A stretch of 30,772 nucleotides of DNA from F1-120-MAGs238 sp964484185 (lineage in GTDB: Bacteria > Planctomycetota > Phycisphaerae > Phycisphaerales > UBA1924), in assembly GCA_964484185.1 (NCBI GenBank), contig CAZAEQ010000047.1, positions 1 through 30,772 of the forward strand, read 5' to 3'. Under the pieces are notes generated by a model. That model was not told the DNA's origin and did not search any database. It was given only the letters and a program-made list of their open reading frames with translations. A program made the translations under genes and the position numbers. Shown here in pieces: positions 14,210-21,172 of this stretch (within the stretch, counting starts at the first letter, position 1; every line of letters begins with the position of its first letter).

Positions 14210-15376
14210 TCAGCAACCTGACGAGAAGGCATCTACAAAGTCCAGATAATCGAAGAAATCGATGACCTCGTCGTAGTTAAAGTCGGCGTTCGGGTTGTTT
14301 GCCGAGAACGCATCCACAAAGTCCAGATAGTCAAAGAAGTCGACGGCAGAGTCGCAGTTGAAGTTTGCAGGGCAAACTTCAAGAGAAGCGGAGTCAGAAG
14401 TGAGGTTGCCGCAGGCTGCGCCAACGATGCAGTGATAGAGGCCGGCATCACCTGTTTGGGCGTTGGAAATTGTCAGGGTTGGCGAGTTGGCGCCCGAGAC
14501 CGAGGACGAATCGGTCAGCAGATTGTTGTTCCTGAACCACTGATATGAAGTGGGGGTTGCGCCGTTGATCGCGACTGTGAACACTGAAGAGTTGCCGCGG
14601 CAGAAGACTTGCGACTCTGGCTGGGCGATAAAGCCGGGCGAGTCATCGGGGTGCTGGTAGAGATACCGGATTTCGCCATCGGTCAGCCCGCGGCCAAAGA
14701 TGCGGACTTCGTCGATGCCGCCGCGGAGGGAGAAACCGAGATTGGTGTAATGGCCGATGGTGACCGGCCTGCCTATGTCGGGGATGGAGACGGTGGTTGT
14801 CGGGTTCCTCGAGATCAGGCCTCCGTTTACCCAGATGCTCGTAGTGGTTCCGTTATATGCGCCGACGACGTGGTCCCAGTTGCCGGCGGTGTAGGTATTG
14901 GGTGGTGTGCCAGCGCCCACGTTCCCCGCGCTGGTGGCGACATGAAACCCAAATGAGCCGGGGGAAGTTCCATATTGCGTACCCGTGACCGACAAGTGAT
15001 ATTGGTAGTAGGGATGGCAGTGGCAGCCTGCGCCCTTGTCGATGAGTGGATCGCTGCCGAGCCCGCTGTGGTTGGCGGCGAAATACCAAGCAGAAAGTGT
15101 GACCGCAGTCGCGGGATTGAGCGAAGAGGAATTGGGGATGGTGACATAGTCGCCATCGCTGTCGAATACCAGGTCGCTGAGATTGATCCCGGGCCCAGGG
15201 GTCGCGCCGGCGATTGTGCCGTGGTTGCCCAGGCCAGAGGTGTCGGCCGCGAGACCATCGTTAAAGGTGTAGCGCGCGAGCAGGCCATTGCGCAGGCCAT
15301 CGTTGTCACACTGGGCAAGTGCAAGCGCTGGTGTCAAGATAGAGAAGATGGAAACAACGCCAAGGTTTTTGAGCAT
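14210..15376 (-). CDS. Secreted LamG/Ig-like protein with dockerin-like tail
   Basis: 388 aa from the ATG at 15376; a TTG at 15400 is less likely. Signal peptide 1-22 (ends A-L-A-L-A-Q). A LamG/concanavalin-like domain spans about 30-240: L-L-A-R-Y-T-F-N-D-G, D-T-S-G-L-G-N-H-G-T, V-T-L-S-A-W-Y, W-D-H-V-V-G-A-Y-N-G, G-G-I-D-E-V-R-I-F-G-R-G-L-T-D-G-E-I. An Ig-like domain follows (S-Y-Q-W-F-R-N-N ... G-D-A-G-L-Y-H-C-I-V-G). The tail has two calcium-loop repeats and ends S-S-G-C, with E-V-C before it. LamG domains often bind sugars, so a surface role in glycan binding is plausible (inference). Confidence 0.86.
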   Translation of the reverse strand: MLKNLGVVSIFSILTPALALAQCDNDGLRNGLLARYTFNDGLAADTSGLGNHGTIAGATPGPGINLSDLVFDSDGDYVTIPNSSSLNPATAVTLSAWYFAANHSGLGSDPLIDKGAGCHCHPYYQYHLSVTGTQYGTSPGSFGFHVATSAGNVGAGTPPNTYTAGNWDHVVGAYNGTTTSIWVNGGLISRNPTTTVSIPDIGRPVTIGHYTNLGFSLRGGIDEVRIFGRGLTDGEIRYLYQHPDDSPGFIAQPESQVFCRGNSSVFTVAINGATPTSYQWFRNNNLLTDSSSVSGANSPTLTISNAQTGDAGLYHCIVGAACGNLTSDSASLEVCPANFNCDSAVDFFDYLDFVDAFSANNPNADFNYDEVIDFFDYLDFVDAFSSGC

Positions 15377-15424
15377 GGCGGAGTCTACCTGACGTGTCAA
15401 GGGTTCCCGGAGTTGCGCAAAACC

Positions 15425-15456
15425 AAAAACCTGCGGCCCGCACGTTCGCGCGGGCC
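15425..15456 (-). terminator. Terminator after the PEP-CTERM gene at 15519
   Basis: On the minus strand GGCCCGC, an 8-nt loop, GCGGGCC, then GCAGGTTTTTGGTTTT. It is the counterpart of the AACCT...AGGTTTG hairpins after the other PEP-CTERM genes. Confidence 0.75.
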
Positions 15457-15461
15457 CAGGT

Positions 15462-15507
15462 CTCTCTCGCTCGTTGTTTGGTGAGTAAGGCGTAGTGAGC
15501 GAGAGAG
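15462..15507 (-). repeat. CTCTCTCGCTC / GAGCGAGAGAG stem after a PEP-CTERM gene
   Basis: An 11-bp perfect inverted repeat 12 bp past the stop at 15519. The motif GAGCGAGAGA is the same as in the purine tracts of the spacer elements. Confidence 0.65.
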
Positions 15508-15518
15508 GATCGAAGTGT

Positions 15519-16340
15519 TTAGCGGCGGCGACGTCCGGCGATCAGGCCACCAAGACCAAGGAGTGCGAGAGCGCTGGGAGCAGGGACAAGGTCCAGTCTC
15601 GCGTTATCAACTGTCAAAGCGGAGAACTGATTGAAATCGAACCAGCCATAGCGGTTGCCGCCGATGCTGGCAATTGGATCTGCAAGAGAACGACCCCACA
15701 TGTTTACGAGTGTGTTGGCCGAGTTATAAATTGACATGTCAACCGAAAGCTGGCCAAAGCCGTTCTGGTAGAAGTGATGTTCAAATGTGTACCAGCCTGT
15801 GGTAGAGATTGCGATGGGGGAAAAGCCGGGGTTCTTGGCAAACGCGCTGCCGGGCTGGCTGTTGTAGCTGGCGGAAACGATGAAGCGATTGGTGCCGCTG
15901 CCTGGCGAGCCGTCGGTGTCGTTGTAGAAACCACCGTTAAAGATAAAGTCCGCGCGATGCGTGCCAGCGGCGTTGTTGATGGCAGATGAGAAGTCAAAGC
16001 AAGTGTTGTTGGCCCAGCCGCCTGCAACGTCGAGGTAAATGTCGATGGAGGTTGAGTATTCCTGGAACACTGTGGGCACTGCATTGCCCGCGCCGTAGTT
16101 ATACCCATCCCAGCGGGTGAACGCGGTGCCGTTGGGATTGATTTGGCCGTGGAACGAACCGGTCGCGGAGGTCACTCCGCCGGTTCCCGATGCGACGCGA
16201 GTCAACTGAGCATCCCAGTCGGTGGTGTTGGTTTCAAACCCGTTGAAGTAAGGCGCCGACGCGAACGCTGATCCGGTCAGCGTCAAGAGGGCGAGTGCAG
16301 GCAGGGAGAGAGTCAAGAACGAGCGAGTAGAAACGAGCAT
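15519..16340 (-). CDS. PEP-CTERM protein, array member 3
   Basis: 273 aa from the ATG at 16340, with GGAGG six bases upstream. Signal peptide 1-27 (ends S-A-F-A-S-A). The mature part begins P-Y-F-N-G-F-E-T-N-T-T-D-W-D, a lead-in common in beta-sandwich PEP-CTERM proteins, and stays beta-rich with G-W-Y-T-F-E-H-H-F. Tail L-V-P-A-P-S-A-L-A-L-L-G-L-G-G-L-I-A-G-R-R-R-R, the expected signal for an exosortase, which is not in this window. No catalytic motif. It is the last of three same-strand PEP-CTERM genes with related spacers, and the mature parts of the three are not similar to each other. Confidence 0.87.
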   Translation of the reverse strand: MLVSTRSFLTLSLPALALLTLTGSAFASAPYFNGFETNTTDWDAQLTRVASGTGGVTSATGSFHGQINPNGTAFTRWDGYNYGAGNAVPTVFQEYSTSIDIYLDVAGGWANNTCFDFSSAINNAAGTHRADFIFNGGFYNDTDGSPGSGTNRFIVSASYNSQPGSAFAKNPGFSPIAISTTGWYTFEHHFYQNGFGQLSVDMSIYNSANTLVNMWGRSLADPIASIGGNRYGWFDFNQFSALTVDNARLDLVPAPSALALLGLGGLIAGRRRR

Positions 16341-16392
16341 GTGGCCTCCAATACTAATGAAGCTGAGGTCTTGCAAACACAAGATCTCCGAG

Positions 16393-16445
16393 GAAACCCG
16401 CCTTCGGCGTTGTACTTCCGGAGGCGAGCGAGAGAAGAGAAGAGA
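16393..16445 (-). repeat. Variable-hairpin element, copy before gene 15519
   Basis: On the plus strand GAAACCCG, hairpin CGCCTTCGG/CCGGAGGCG with one wobble, then GAGCGAGAGAAGAGAAGAGA. Identical over about 52 bp to the copies at 18463 and 18790. On the transcribed minus strand it forms part of the leader. Confidence 0.75.
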
Positions 16446-16447
16446 CA

Positions 16448-16482
16448 AACCTCGCGCCGGAGTTTTCACTCCGGCACAGGTT
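16448..16482 (-). terminator. Hairpin with GAAA loop after gene 16554
   Basis: On the minus strand AACCT, GCCGGAGT, loop GAAA, ACTCCGGC, AGGTT, i.e. an 8-bp stem with a GNRA tetraloop and a 5-bp outer stem, then a short T-run. Near-identical hairpins lie at 17466-17500 and 18526-18560. Confidence 0.6.
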
Positions 16483-16553
16483 CCTCTCGCTCGTTATTCG
16501 AGAGCGAGAAAGCTCAGTGCCGCGAGGGCACCTGAAGCGAGAGGAGAAGAGGC

Positions 16554-17321
16554 TCAGGCGCGACGACGGCGTGTTGCCGCGAGGCCGCCGAGGCCCAGGA
16601 GTGCGAGTGAACCAGGAGTGGGGACGAGATCGAAACGGGCCATGGGGACGTATGGAGTCCAGTTCGTATCGCGACGGAACGTTCCGACGCCGCCAAGGCC
16701 GCCATCGGTGTAGAACGGCGCGTGTGAAGTGTTCCAGAATGCGTCATCGAGATCGTTGTTTGATCCAGCGGTGATGCCGCCGCCCGCTGCATCGTTGAGG
16801 GCGAAGTTGAGTGAGTTGTATGGGCCGCTGACGCCGAGCGGATTAGCGCCGTAGTTGGCGGTGTTGAAAGCGAGGCCATAGACAACCGAGTTGGGAAGTG
16901 TGACGTTGAGCGAAGACATATCGAACGTGACATTGAATGCGATGCCGTTGTTCGTGTAGCCGACCGGACGATACAGAATGTTGAAGCTGGCGGTCTTGGT
17001 CGCGAGCAATGCGCCTGGAGTGTTACCAGCGCCAGCGTCGTAGACATTCAGTGTGAGGTTGTGTGCGTAGCTGGTTGCAAAGCCGTAGTCTTCAGAGTGA
17101 GCCCAGGAGCTCATGGTGAGCGTGACGGTTGAGAGCTTGCGTTCTGTGCCGCCAAATGTGATGCGATCGCCGAATTCGCTGGTTGATGTGGCCTGATATC
17201 CCAGGCTGGGGTAATTTGGATTGAGCACGGCCGGGATGTTGCTGTAACCAATGGTTGCAGCGTGAGCGGCAGATGCGACCAGAGCAAGAGCGAAGATTGA
17301 AAGTGATGCTGAGCGGTTCAT
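16554..17321 (-). CDS. PEP-CTERM protein, array member 2
   Basis: 255 aa from the ATG at 17321, with GGAG seven bases upstream. Signal peptide 1-21 (ends A-A-H-A-A). The mature part is beta-rich (S-T-V-T-L-T-M-S-S-W, L-T-L-N-V-Y-D-A-G) and resembles the general jelly-roll PEP-CTERM type; no enzyme motif. Tail L-V-P-T-P-G-S-L-A-L-L-G-L-G-G-L-A-A-T-R-R-R-R-A. The leader carries an 8-bp hairpin (17382-17406) and one variable-hairpin element. Exported and probably processed at the membrane by an exosortase encoded elsewhere. Confidence 0.87.
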   Translation of the reverse strand: MNRSASLSIFALALVASAAHAATIGYSNIPAVLNPNYPSLGYQATSTSEFGDRITFGGTERKLSTVTLTMSSWAHSEDYGFATSYAHNLTLNVYDAGAGNTPGALLATKTASFNILYRPVGYTNNGIAFNVTFDMSSLNVTLPNSVVYGLAFNTANYGANPLGVSGPYNSLNFALNDAAGGGITAGSNNDLDDAFWNTSHAPFYTDGGLGGVGTFRRDTNWTPYVPMARFDLVPTPGSLALLGLGGLAATRRRRA

Positions 17322-17381
17322 AGAAAACTCCAAGGGTGAGCCGAGCGGAGATAGCGACGCACAGGCTCAGGTGTGCCGCAG

Positions 17382-17406
17382 GAAGCCTCAAAAAGCTCGA
17401 GGCTTC
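17382..17406 (-). repeat. Leader hairpin of gene 16554
   Basis: GAAGCCTC and GAGGCTTC form a perfect 8-bp stem with a 9-nt loop, directly beside the element at 17409. No long T-run follows. Confidence 0.5.
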
Positions 17407-17408
17407 GG

Positions 17409-17455
17409 GAAACCCGCCGAGTGTGTTCCGACACTCGACGAGCGAGAGAAGAGAT
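17409..17455 (-). repeat. Variable-hairpin element, copy before gene 16554
   Basis: GAAACCCG, then CGAGTGT-GTTCCG-ACACTCG (7-bp perfect stem), then CGAGCGAGAGAAGAGA on the plus strand. Confidence 0.75.
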
Positions 17456-17465
17456 TCGTGATACA

Positions 17466-17500
17466 AACCTGGCGCCGGAGTTTTCACTCCGGCGAAGGTT
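17466..17500 (-). terminator. Hairpin with GAAA loop after gene 17576
   Basis: Same stem, tetraloop and outer AACCT/AGGTT pair as at 16448-16482; identical in bases to the hairpin at 18526-18560. Confidence 0.6.
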
Positions 17501-17575
17501 CCTCTCGCTCGTTGATTGGGAGCGAGGAGTGCTCACTGCAGAATGGTGCAGTGTGAACGAGAGGAGTCGAACAGA

Positions 17576-18352
17576 TCAGGCGCGACGGCGACGAACAGCG
17601 GCGAGTCCGCCCAGGCCCAGGAGCGCGAGCGATCCCGGAGTTGGTACAACTCCCGCACCCGAAACCACGTAGCCTTCATCGCCTGAGACGTAGTTAGAAA
17701 GTGTGTCGCCAAAGACCCAGTTAAAGCCCATCGCAACGTTCGAACCGAGTTCGCGGGGAGCGCCGCTGCCGATTCCGTTGCCGCCAGCGATGAACGCTGC
17801 ACTGGGGGCGGCGATCGTGAAGCCCATGACATCGGCGAACGTCAGTTGCTGCCCCACCTTGTTCAAAGCCACGTGAACCCAGTCGGTTTTTGTGGCTGCC
17901 CCGGTGGTTTCATAGATGTTGGCCACTTCTGCGGCGATGGCGTTGGCCGAGAAGTTGTATGTGTAGCCGCCGCCGGGATGAGCTGTGCGGAACGCCGCGA
18001 AGGAACCGTTTGATGGCTCGTTGGCAACGACGGCGTAGTTGACGCCGTCAGAGATCCAGATGTTGAGGTATGGCGCGACCGAAGGGCCAGAACCAGGCGT
18101 GAAGCGGCCGGCATTGTCGTGACGAGTAATGACCATCTGCGAGAGGCTTCCGATGGTCGAACCATTGACAGCGTTTGAGCCCCAGCCCGCTTTCTGACCG
18201 CCGGCGGCGATAACGAATTCAGTTGCGCCGGGCACATATACGTTGTTTGCAAGAATCTGAGGTGTGCCGCGAATCACGAAGGTTGAGAATGCAGCTTGGG
18301 CGTTTGCCGCGACTGCAGCGACCAGGACTGAGGCTGAGAGGAACGTCTTCAT
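17576..18352 (-). CDS. PEP-CTERM protein, array member 1
   Basis: 258 aa from the ATG at 18352, with GGAG eight bases upstream. Signal peptide 1-20 (ends A-N-A-Q-A-A). The mature part has no recognised domain; it is Gly/Ser/Asn-rich with W-I-S-D-G-V-N-Y and W-V-H-V-A-L-N-K. Tail V-P-T-P-G-S-L-A-L-L-G-L-G-G-L-A-A-V-R-R-R-R-A, nearly the same as in member 2, although the mature parts are unrelated. Past its stop comes a partly paired CCTCTCG...CGAGAGG structure and the GAAA-loop hairpin. Its leader has at least two variable-hairpin elements. Confidence 0.85.
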   Translation of the reverse strand: MKTFLSASVLVAAVAANAQAAFSTFVIRGTPQILANNVYVPGATEFVIAAGGQKAGWGSNAVNGSTIGSLSQMVITRHDNAGRFTPGSGPSVAPYLNIWISDGVNYAVVANEPSNGSFAAFRTAHPGGGYTYNFSANAIAAEVANIYETTGAATKTDWVHVALNKVGQQLTFADVMGFTIAAPSAAFIAGGNGIGSGAPRELGSNVAMGFNWVFGDTLSNYVSGDEGYVVSGAGVVPTPGSLALLGLGGLAAVRRRRA

Positions 18353-18525
18353 ACGAGCAACTCCTAAATACGAGTACAAACAGAAAAGAGAGGAACGGAA
18401 ACCCGCTGCATGTGTTCCGACATGCAACGAGCGAGAGAAGAGAAGAGAACTTCTGAGGACCTAAACCCGCCTTCGGCGTTGTACTTCCGGAGGCGAGCGA
18501 GAGAAGAGAAGAGATTCGTGAAACA

Positions 18526-18624
18526 AACCTGGCGCCGGAGTTTTCACTCCGGCGAAGGTTCCTCTCGCTCGTTGATTAGGAGCGAGGAGTGCTCACTGCA
18601 GAAAGTTGCAGTGTGAACGAGAGG
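18526..18624 (-). repeat. Post-gene structure without an intact gene
   Basis: Includes the GAAA-loop hairpin (18526-18560) and a CCTCTCGCTCGTT ... AACGAGAGG pairing with an inner CACTGCA/TGCAGTG hairpin (18561-18624). Almost identical to the sequence after gene 17576. Confidence 0.65.
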
Positions 18625-18630
18625 AGTCGA

Positions 18631-18673
18631 ACAAGGATTTCCGACGGGCGGCGGTAAGACTGCCCGGGGCTCC
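18631..18673 (-). pseudogene. Possible relic of a PEP-CTERM gene end
   Basis: Read on the minus strand this short stretch translates as G-A-P-G-S-L-T-A-A-R-R-K-S, which looks like a P-G-S-L ... L-A-A-x-R-R-R tail with the hydrophobic part lost. It sits exactly where a PEP-CTERM gene end would be relative to the post-gene structure. The match is short, so this is tentative. Confidence 0.3.
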
Positions 18674-18908
18674 GAAAACCCACCGTTGACGTTTTCACAT
18701 CACGGCGAGCGAGAGAGGAGAGAAGAAACCCGTCGGGCGTGTTCCCAGACCCGACGAGCGAGAGAAGAGAAGAGAACCTTCGAGGACCTAAACCCGCCTT
18801 CGGCGTTGTACTTCCGGAGGCGAGCGAGAGAAGAGAAGAGACAGGATTTTGAAACCCGCAGTGGCGCGATTGACGCCACGGCGAGCGAGAGAGAAAGGAG
18901 AGAGGCCG

Positions 18909-19115
18909 TTAACTTCTGCGGCAGTCGATGCCAGCAGGTTGTTTGTCAGAGGCAGACCGGAGAGAACGTTTGTGCGACAGGAGGGCCTGGCCACCAGCTC
19001 TGAGTTCAAGGACGCGTTCGATGTCGGTGCGCATTTCGCGATTGGAATGGATGGCGAGCCAGAGAAGTTCTTCGCCGTTGAAATCATGTAGAAGCGGTTG
19101 GGAAGCGATACGCAT
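18909..19115 (-). CDS. Small protein of unknown function, 68 aa
   Basis: Starts at an ATG with AGGAG seven bases upstream, a much better site than any alternative in the longer frame. The first 45 residues are Leu/Glu-rich and could form two helices (E-E-L-L-W-L-A-I-H-S-N-R-E-M-R-T-D-I-E-R-V-L-E-L); the C-terminal part is basic (S-H-K-R-S-L-R-S). No signal peptide or known domain. It overlaps the end of the upstream gene by 32 bp in another frame, suggesting translational coupling and a shared role with the activator genes. It might bind a partner protein through the helices (inference). Confidence 0.55.
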   Translation of the reverse strand: MRIASQPLLHDFNGEELLWLAIHSNREMRTDIERVLELRAGGQALLSHKRSLRSASDKQPAGIDCRRS

Positions 19116-19578
19116 CAGAAGGCTCCTTGAAAAGAGGGTTGTGGGCAGACTCGGTGGACCGACTTGCAGGTGCGGGTGATTCGCCTTGTACGAGTGAGCA
19201 AAGTGAGGCGCGAACTTCCGGACAATCACGCAGAAGCAGAATTCCGGTGTGCTCAAGCGATGTGACCGAATCAACATCCATGTCGTGGAGGAGCACGACG
19301 CGGCGAATAGAACCGAACGCGGAGACCGCTTTGAGCAGAGGCAGGAGAACGACCGCACCGATATTGCTGCTGGAGGCAAGTATGTTGGTTGCACCGGTTT
19401 GAAGCAGACAGCGAAGCGTGTGTGCCGGCAGATCGGATTCGCGAACGACGATGACCTGTGCATTTTCGCCGAGAATCTGGCGGATGGCCGCGATATCGGC
19501 GGGGCGTTTCATGGAGTCGAGCAGGAGGCCCGTCCATGTGTGAGGCAAAGTACTATGTTGTGAAGCGGCAACGTCCAT
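19084..19578 (-). CDS. Degenerate receiver-like protein
   Basis: 164 aa, start uncertain (ATG at 19578 or 19512, neither with a good ribosome binding site). L-L-L-D-S-M-K-R-P-A-D near 18-28 resembles the phosphorylation-site strand of response-regulator receivers, and Q-V-I-V-V-R-E-S-D-L-P-A-H-T-L-R ... T-G-A-T-N-I-L-A-S-S-S resembles the following strand, helix and G-A-x-x-x-L segment, where the usual K-P is replaced by S-S. The early strands with the acidic pocket are missing, so phosphorylation is doubtful. It lies downstream of a sigma-54 activator that lacks its own receiver. The family call is tentative; a regulatory partner is the best guess. Confidence 0.45.
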   Translation of the reverse strand: MDVAASQHSTLPHTWTGLLLDSMKRPADIAAIRQILGENAQVIVVRESDLPAHTLRCLLQTGATNILASSSNIGAVVLLPLLKAVSAFGSIRRVVLLHDMDVDSVTSLEHTGILLLRDCPEVRASLCSLVQGESPAPASRSTESAHNPLFKEPSDAYRFPTAST

Positions 19579-19797
19579 GACATGAACATTGCAACTTGCG
19601 TGCCAATGTGTGTTGCGCGGATCTTGGGGCGTTCACGCACCAATATCAAAGGTGAGCAGTATGAAGGTGTGACATAATGTCACACGTGTCGCGCGACATA
19701 TGAGACGCCATTGTCACATCAAACAGGCGCGCAAGAAAACGCCGCCGCTCACATGCTTGCTCACGTGAACGACGGCCTTTGGAGGGGACTCTCTGGA
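19579..19797. promoter_or_regulatory. Spacer with tandem inverted repeats before the receiver-like gene
   Basis: GTGTGACAT-A-ATGTCACAC at 19667-19685 is a perfect 9-bp inverted repeat, and TGTCGCGCGACA at 19687-19698 is a perfect 12-bp palindrome. A further half-site TTGTCACAT lies near 19711. The first resembles a Crp/Fnr-type site but has 7 instead of 6 bases between TGTGA and TCACA. Confidence 0.6.
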
Positions 19798-20754
19798 TCA
19801 ACCGGAAGTCTGCATGGACTCGTCAAGGTTGCCAGACGAGTAGCGATCGAGGAGTCGGTAGAGCTGGCGACGGTCGATACCAAGTCGACGGGCGGCCGCC
19901 GCACGATTGCCAGCACAGGAATTCAAAGCGTATTTTAATGCTCCGGCGGTGACGCGATGGAGGAGTGGCTGCTCACTGAGGAACGCACTTTCTACCGGAA
20001 GGTCGAGGTGGTGTGGTTCGATGGTCTCCTGTTCGCACAGGACTGCCGCGCGCTCAAGGCTGGCGGCAAGCTGGCGCACGTTTCCGGGCCAGGCGTACAG
20101 AAGCAGCGAATCTATCGCTGCAGAAGAGAGTCGTCTTTGCACCCCGAGAGTTGTCGAGAGATTCGAGAGCACGCTTTGAGCAATAAGCGGAATGTCTTCT
20201 GAGCGATTGCGAAGCGAGGGCATGGCAACGCGAACGATGTCGAGTCGGTACAACAGGTCAGCGCGAAAAGTCCCCAGGCGGGCCATGCCGTGCAAGTCAC
20301 GATGAGTTGCGGCGACAATTCGGACATTCACCGGTATCGGGCGAGTACCACCAACGGGAAGCACCGTGCGTTCCTGGAGCAGGCGGAGCAGTTTGGCCTG
20401 TTCGGGCGGCGGCAGTTCGCCGATTTCGTCGAAGAACAGCGTCCCCGCGTCGGCGGAGCGGACCAACCCGGTGGTCGCTGCAATAGCGCCGGAGAACGAG
20501 CCTTTTTCGTGGCCAAAAAGGATTGACTCGAAAAGGGATTCGGTGAGAATGGTGCAGTCGACTGTGACGAACGGATGTGCGCTGCGCGGACTCAGTTCGT
20601 GAATAGCGCGGGCGACAAGTTCTTTGCCGGTGCCGCTTTCTCCGTGAATGAGGACGGTTGAGGGGAATGCGGCCGCGACCTGGATTGTTTCCCGAATGGA
20701 CGCGATCGGCGTCGAAGTTCCTACCAGCTTTTGAAACGTTGCAGAATGCGACAT
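19798..20754 (-). CDS. Sigma-54-type AAA+ activator with Fis-like DNA-binding domain
   Basis: 318 aa. GGGGAG lies six bases before the ATG. There is no N-terminal sensory domain; the AAA+ domain starts at once. Walker A is G-E-S-G-T-G-K-E at 38-45, the sigma-54 contact loop is G-S-F-S-G-A at 85-90 (consensus G-A-F-T-G-A), Walker B is G-T-L-F-F-D-E at 104-110, then A-T-H-R-D-L and F-R-x-D-L-L-Y-R-L. The last 40 residues carry a Fis-type helix-turn-helix, A-L-N-S-C-A-G-N-R-A-A-A-A-R-R-L-G-I-D-R-R-Q-L-Y. Such proteins open sigma-54 promoters. The A-to-S and T-to-S changes in the loop could alter sigma-54 contact; some related proteins act with sigma-70. Its position next to a PEP-CTERM array recalls PrsR-type regulators of exosortase loci, but no sigma-54 promoter was found nearby. 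Confidence 0.88.
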   Translation of the reverse strand: MSHSATFQKLVGTSTPIASIRETIQVAAAFPSTVLIHGESGTGKELVARAIHELSPRSAHPFVTVDCTILTESLFESILFGHEKGSFSGAIAATTGLVRSADAGTLFFDEIGELPPPEQAKLLRLLQERTVLPVGGTRPIPVNVRIVAATHRDLHGMARLGTFRADLLYRLDIVRVAMPSLRNRSEDIPLIAQSVLSNLSTTLGVQRRLSSAAIDSLLLYAWPGNVRQLAASLERAAVLCEQETIEPHHLDLPVESAFLSEQPLLHRVTAGALKYALNSCAGNRAAAARRLGIDRRQLYRLLDRYSSGNLDESMQTSG

Positions 20755-21172
20755 GTCTCTCTCCCCCTACCGCAGCGTACATACCTCAAGGTTGTCCCCT
20801 GGCTGCCAGAGAGCGGAGGTTACCGGAATATGCCTGGAACTTCCAGCATATAAAAGGCTTTTCGCAACAAATTTTCACATTTAACTTGCATAAGCTCATT
20901 TTATTATTTTGTTCGCATTGCAATCATTGGGTTTTTGAGGTGGCTGCGCGCGAAAGCGGCTGGACGGCAAAATCCCTGAGTAATTGCGGCAGTGCTACTG
21001 CCTACTGGTTTGCGCCATAGGGGCCAGTGGGGTTCGGCGAAAGAAGCTGTGAAGTTGGGAAAGCCGCCGCAGTTGGCGGTCAATTCCTAGCCTACAAATA
21101 CTTCGTCTGCTACGCGCAGCAGAACAAAGCCCGGATCGTTACAAACGGCTCTCGCTGGCATACTCGAAAGAT
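20755..21172. other. Intergenic region with an AT-rich segment
   Basis: 418 bp without a gene. An AT-rich segment at about 20860-20930 is unusual here and probably holds the promoter of the activator gene on the minus strand. Short hairpins such as GCCGCC-6 nt-GGCGGT near 21063-21080 and TCTGCT-6 nt-AGCAGA near 21107-21124 are present. I checked by eye for a riboswitch and found no convincing match. Confidence 0.5.

Larger units (their letters stand above)
18353..18908 (-). other. Repeat-dense spacer upstream of the PEP-CTERM array
   Basis: 556 bp with no intact gene. It has six variable-hairpin elements: 18398-18449, 18463-18515, 18674-18724, 18725-18777, 18790-18841 and 18851-18905. It also holds a complete post-gene structure (18526-18624) with no gene before it, only a possible relic at 18631-18673. 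Pairs 18398/18463 and 18725/18790 share the same linker GAGGACCTAAACCCG, so a two-element block was probably duplicated. Open frames on the plus strand here (R-A-R-E-E-K-R repeats) are translations of the purine tracts. Confidence 0.75.

Noticed and set aside
18410..18616. Plus-strand protein with R-A-R-E-E-K-R repeats
   Set aside because: It is the translation of purine-rich repeat elements that lie in leaders of minus-strand genes; no ribosome binding site or domain.
16393..18905. Integron attC array with gene cassettes
   Set aside because: No integrase gene, and no matching core sites of the GTTRRRY type at the right places. The likeness is only in layout.
19667..19685. Canonical Crp site
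   Set aside because: Half-sites fit but the spacing is 7, not 6; kept only as an inverted repeat.
20940..21100. Riboswitch of the cyclic di-GMP type
   Set aside because: Some short motifs look alike (GAAAG, GGAAAGCC) but the conserved core and stems could not be aligned.
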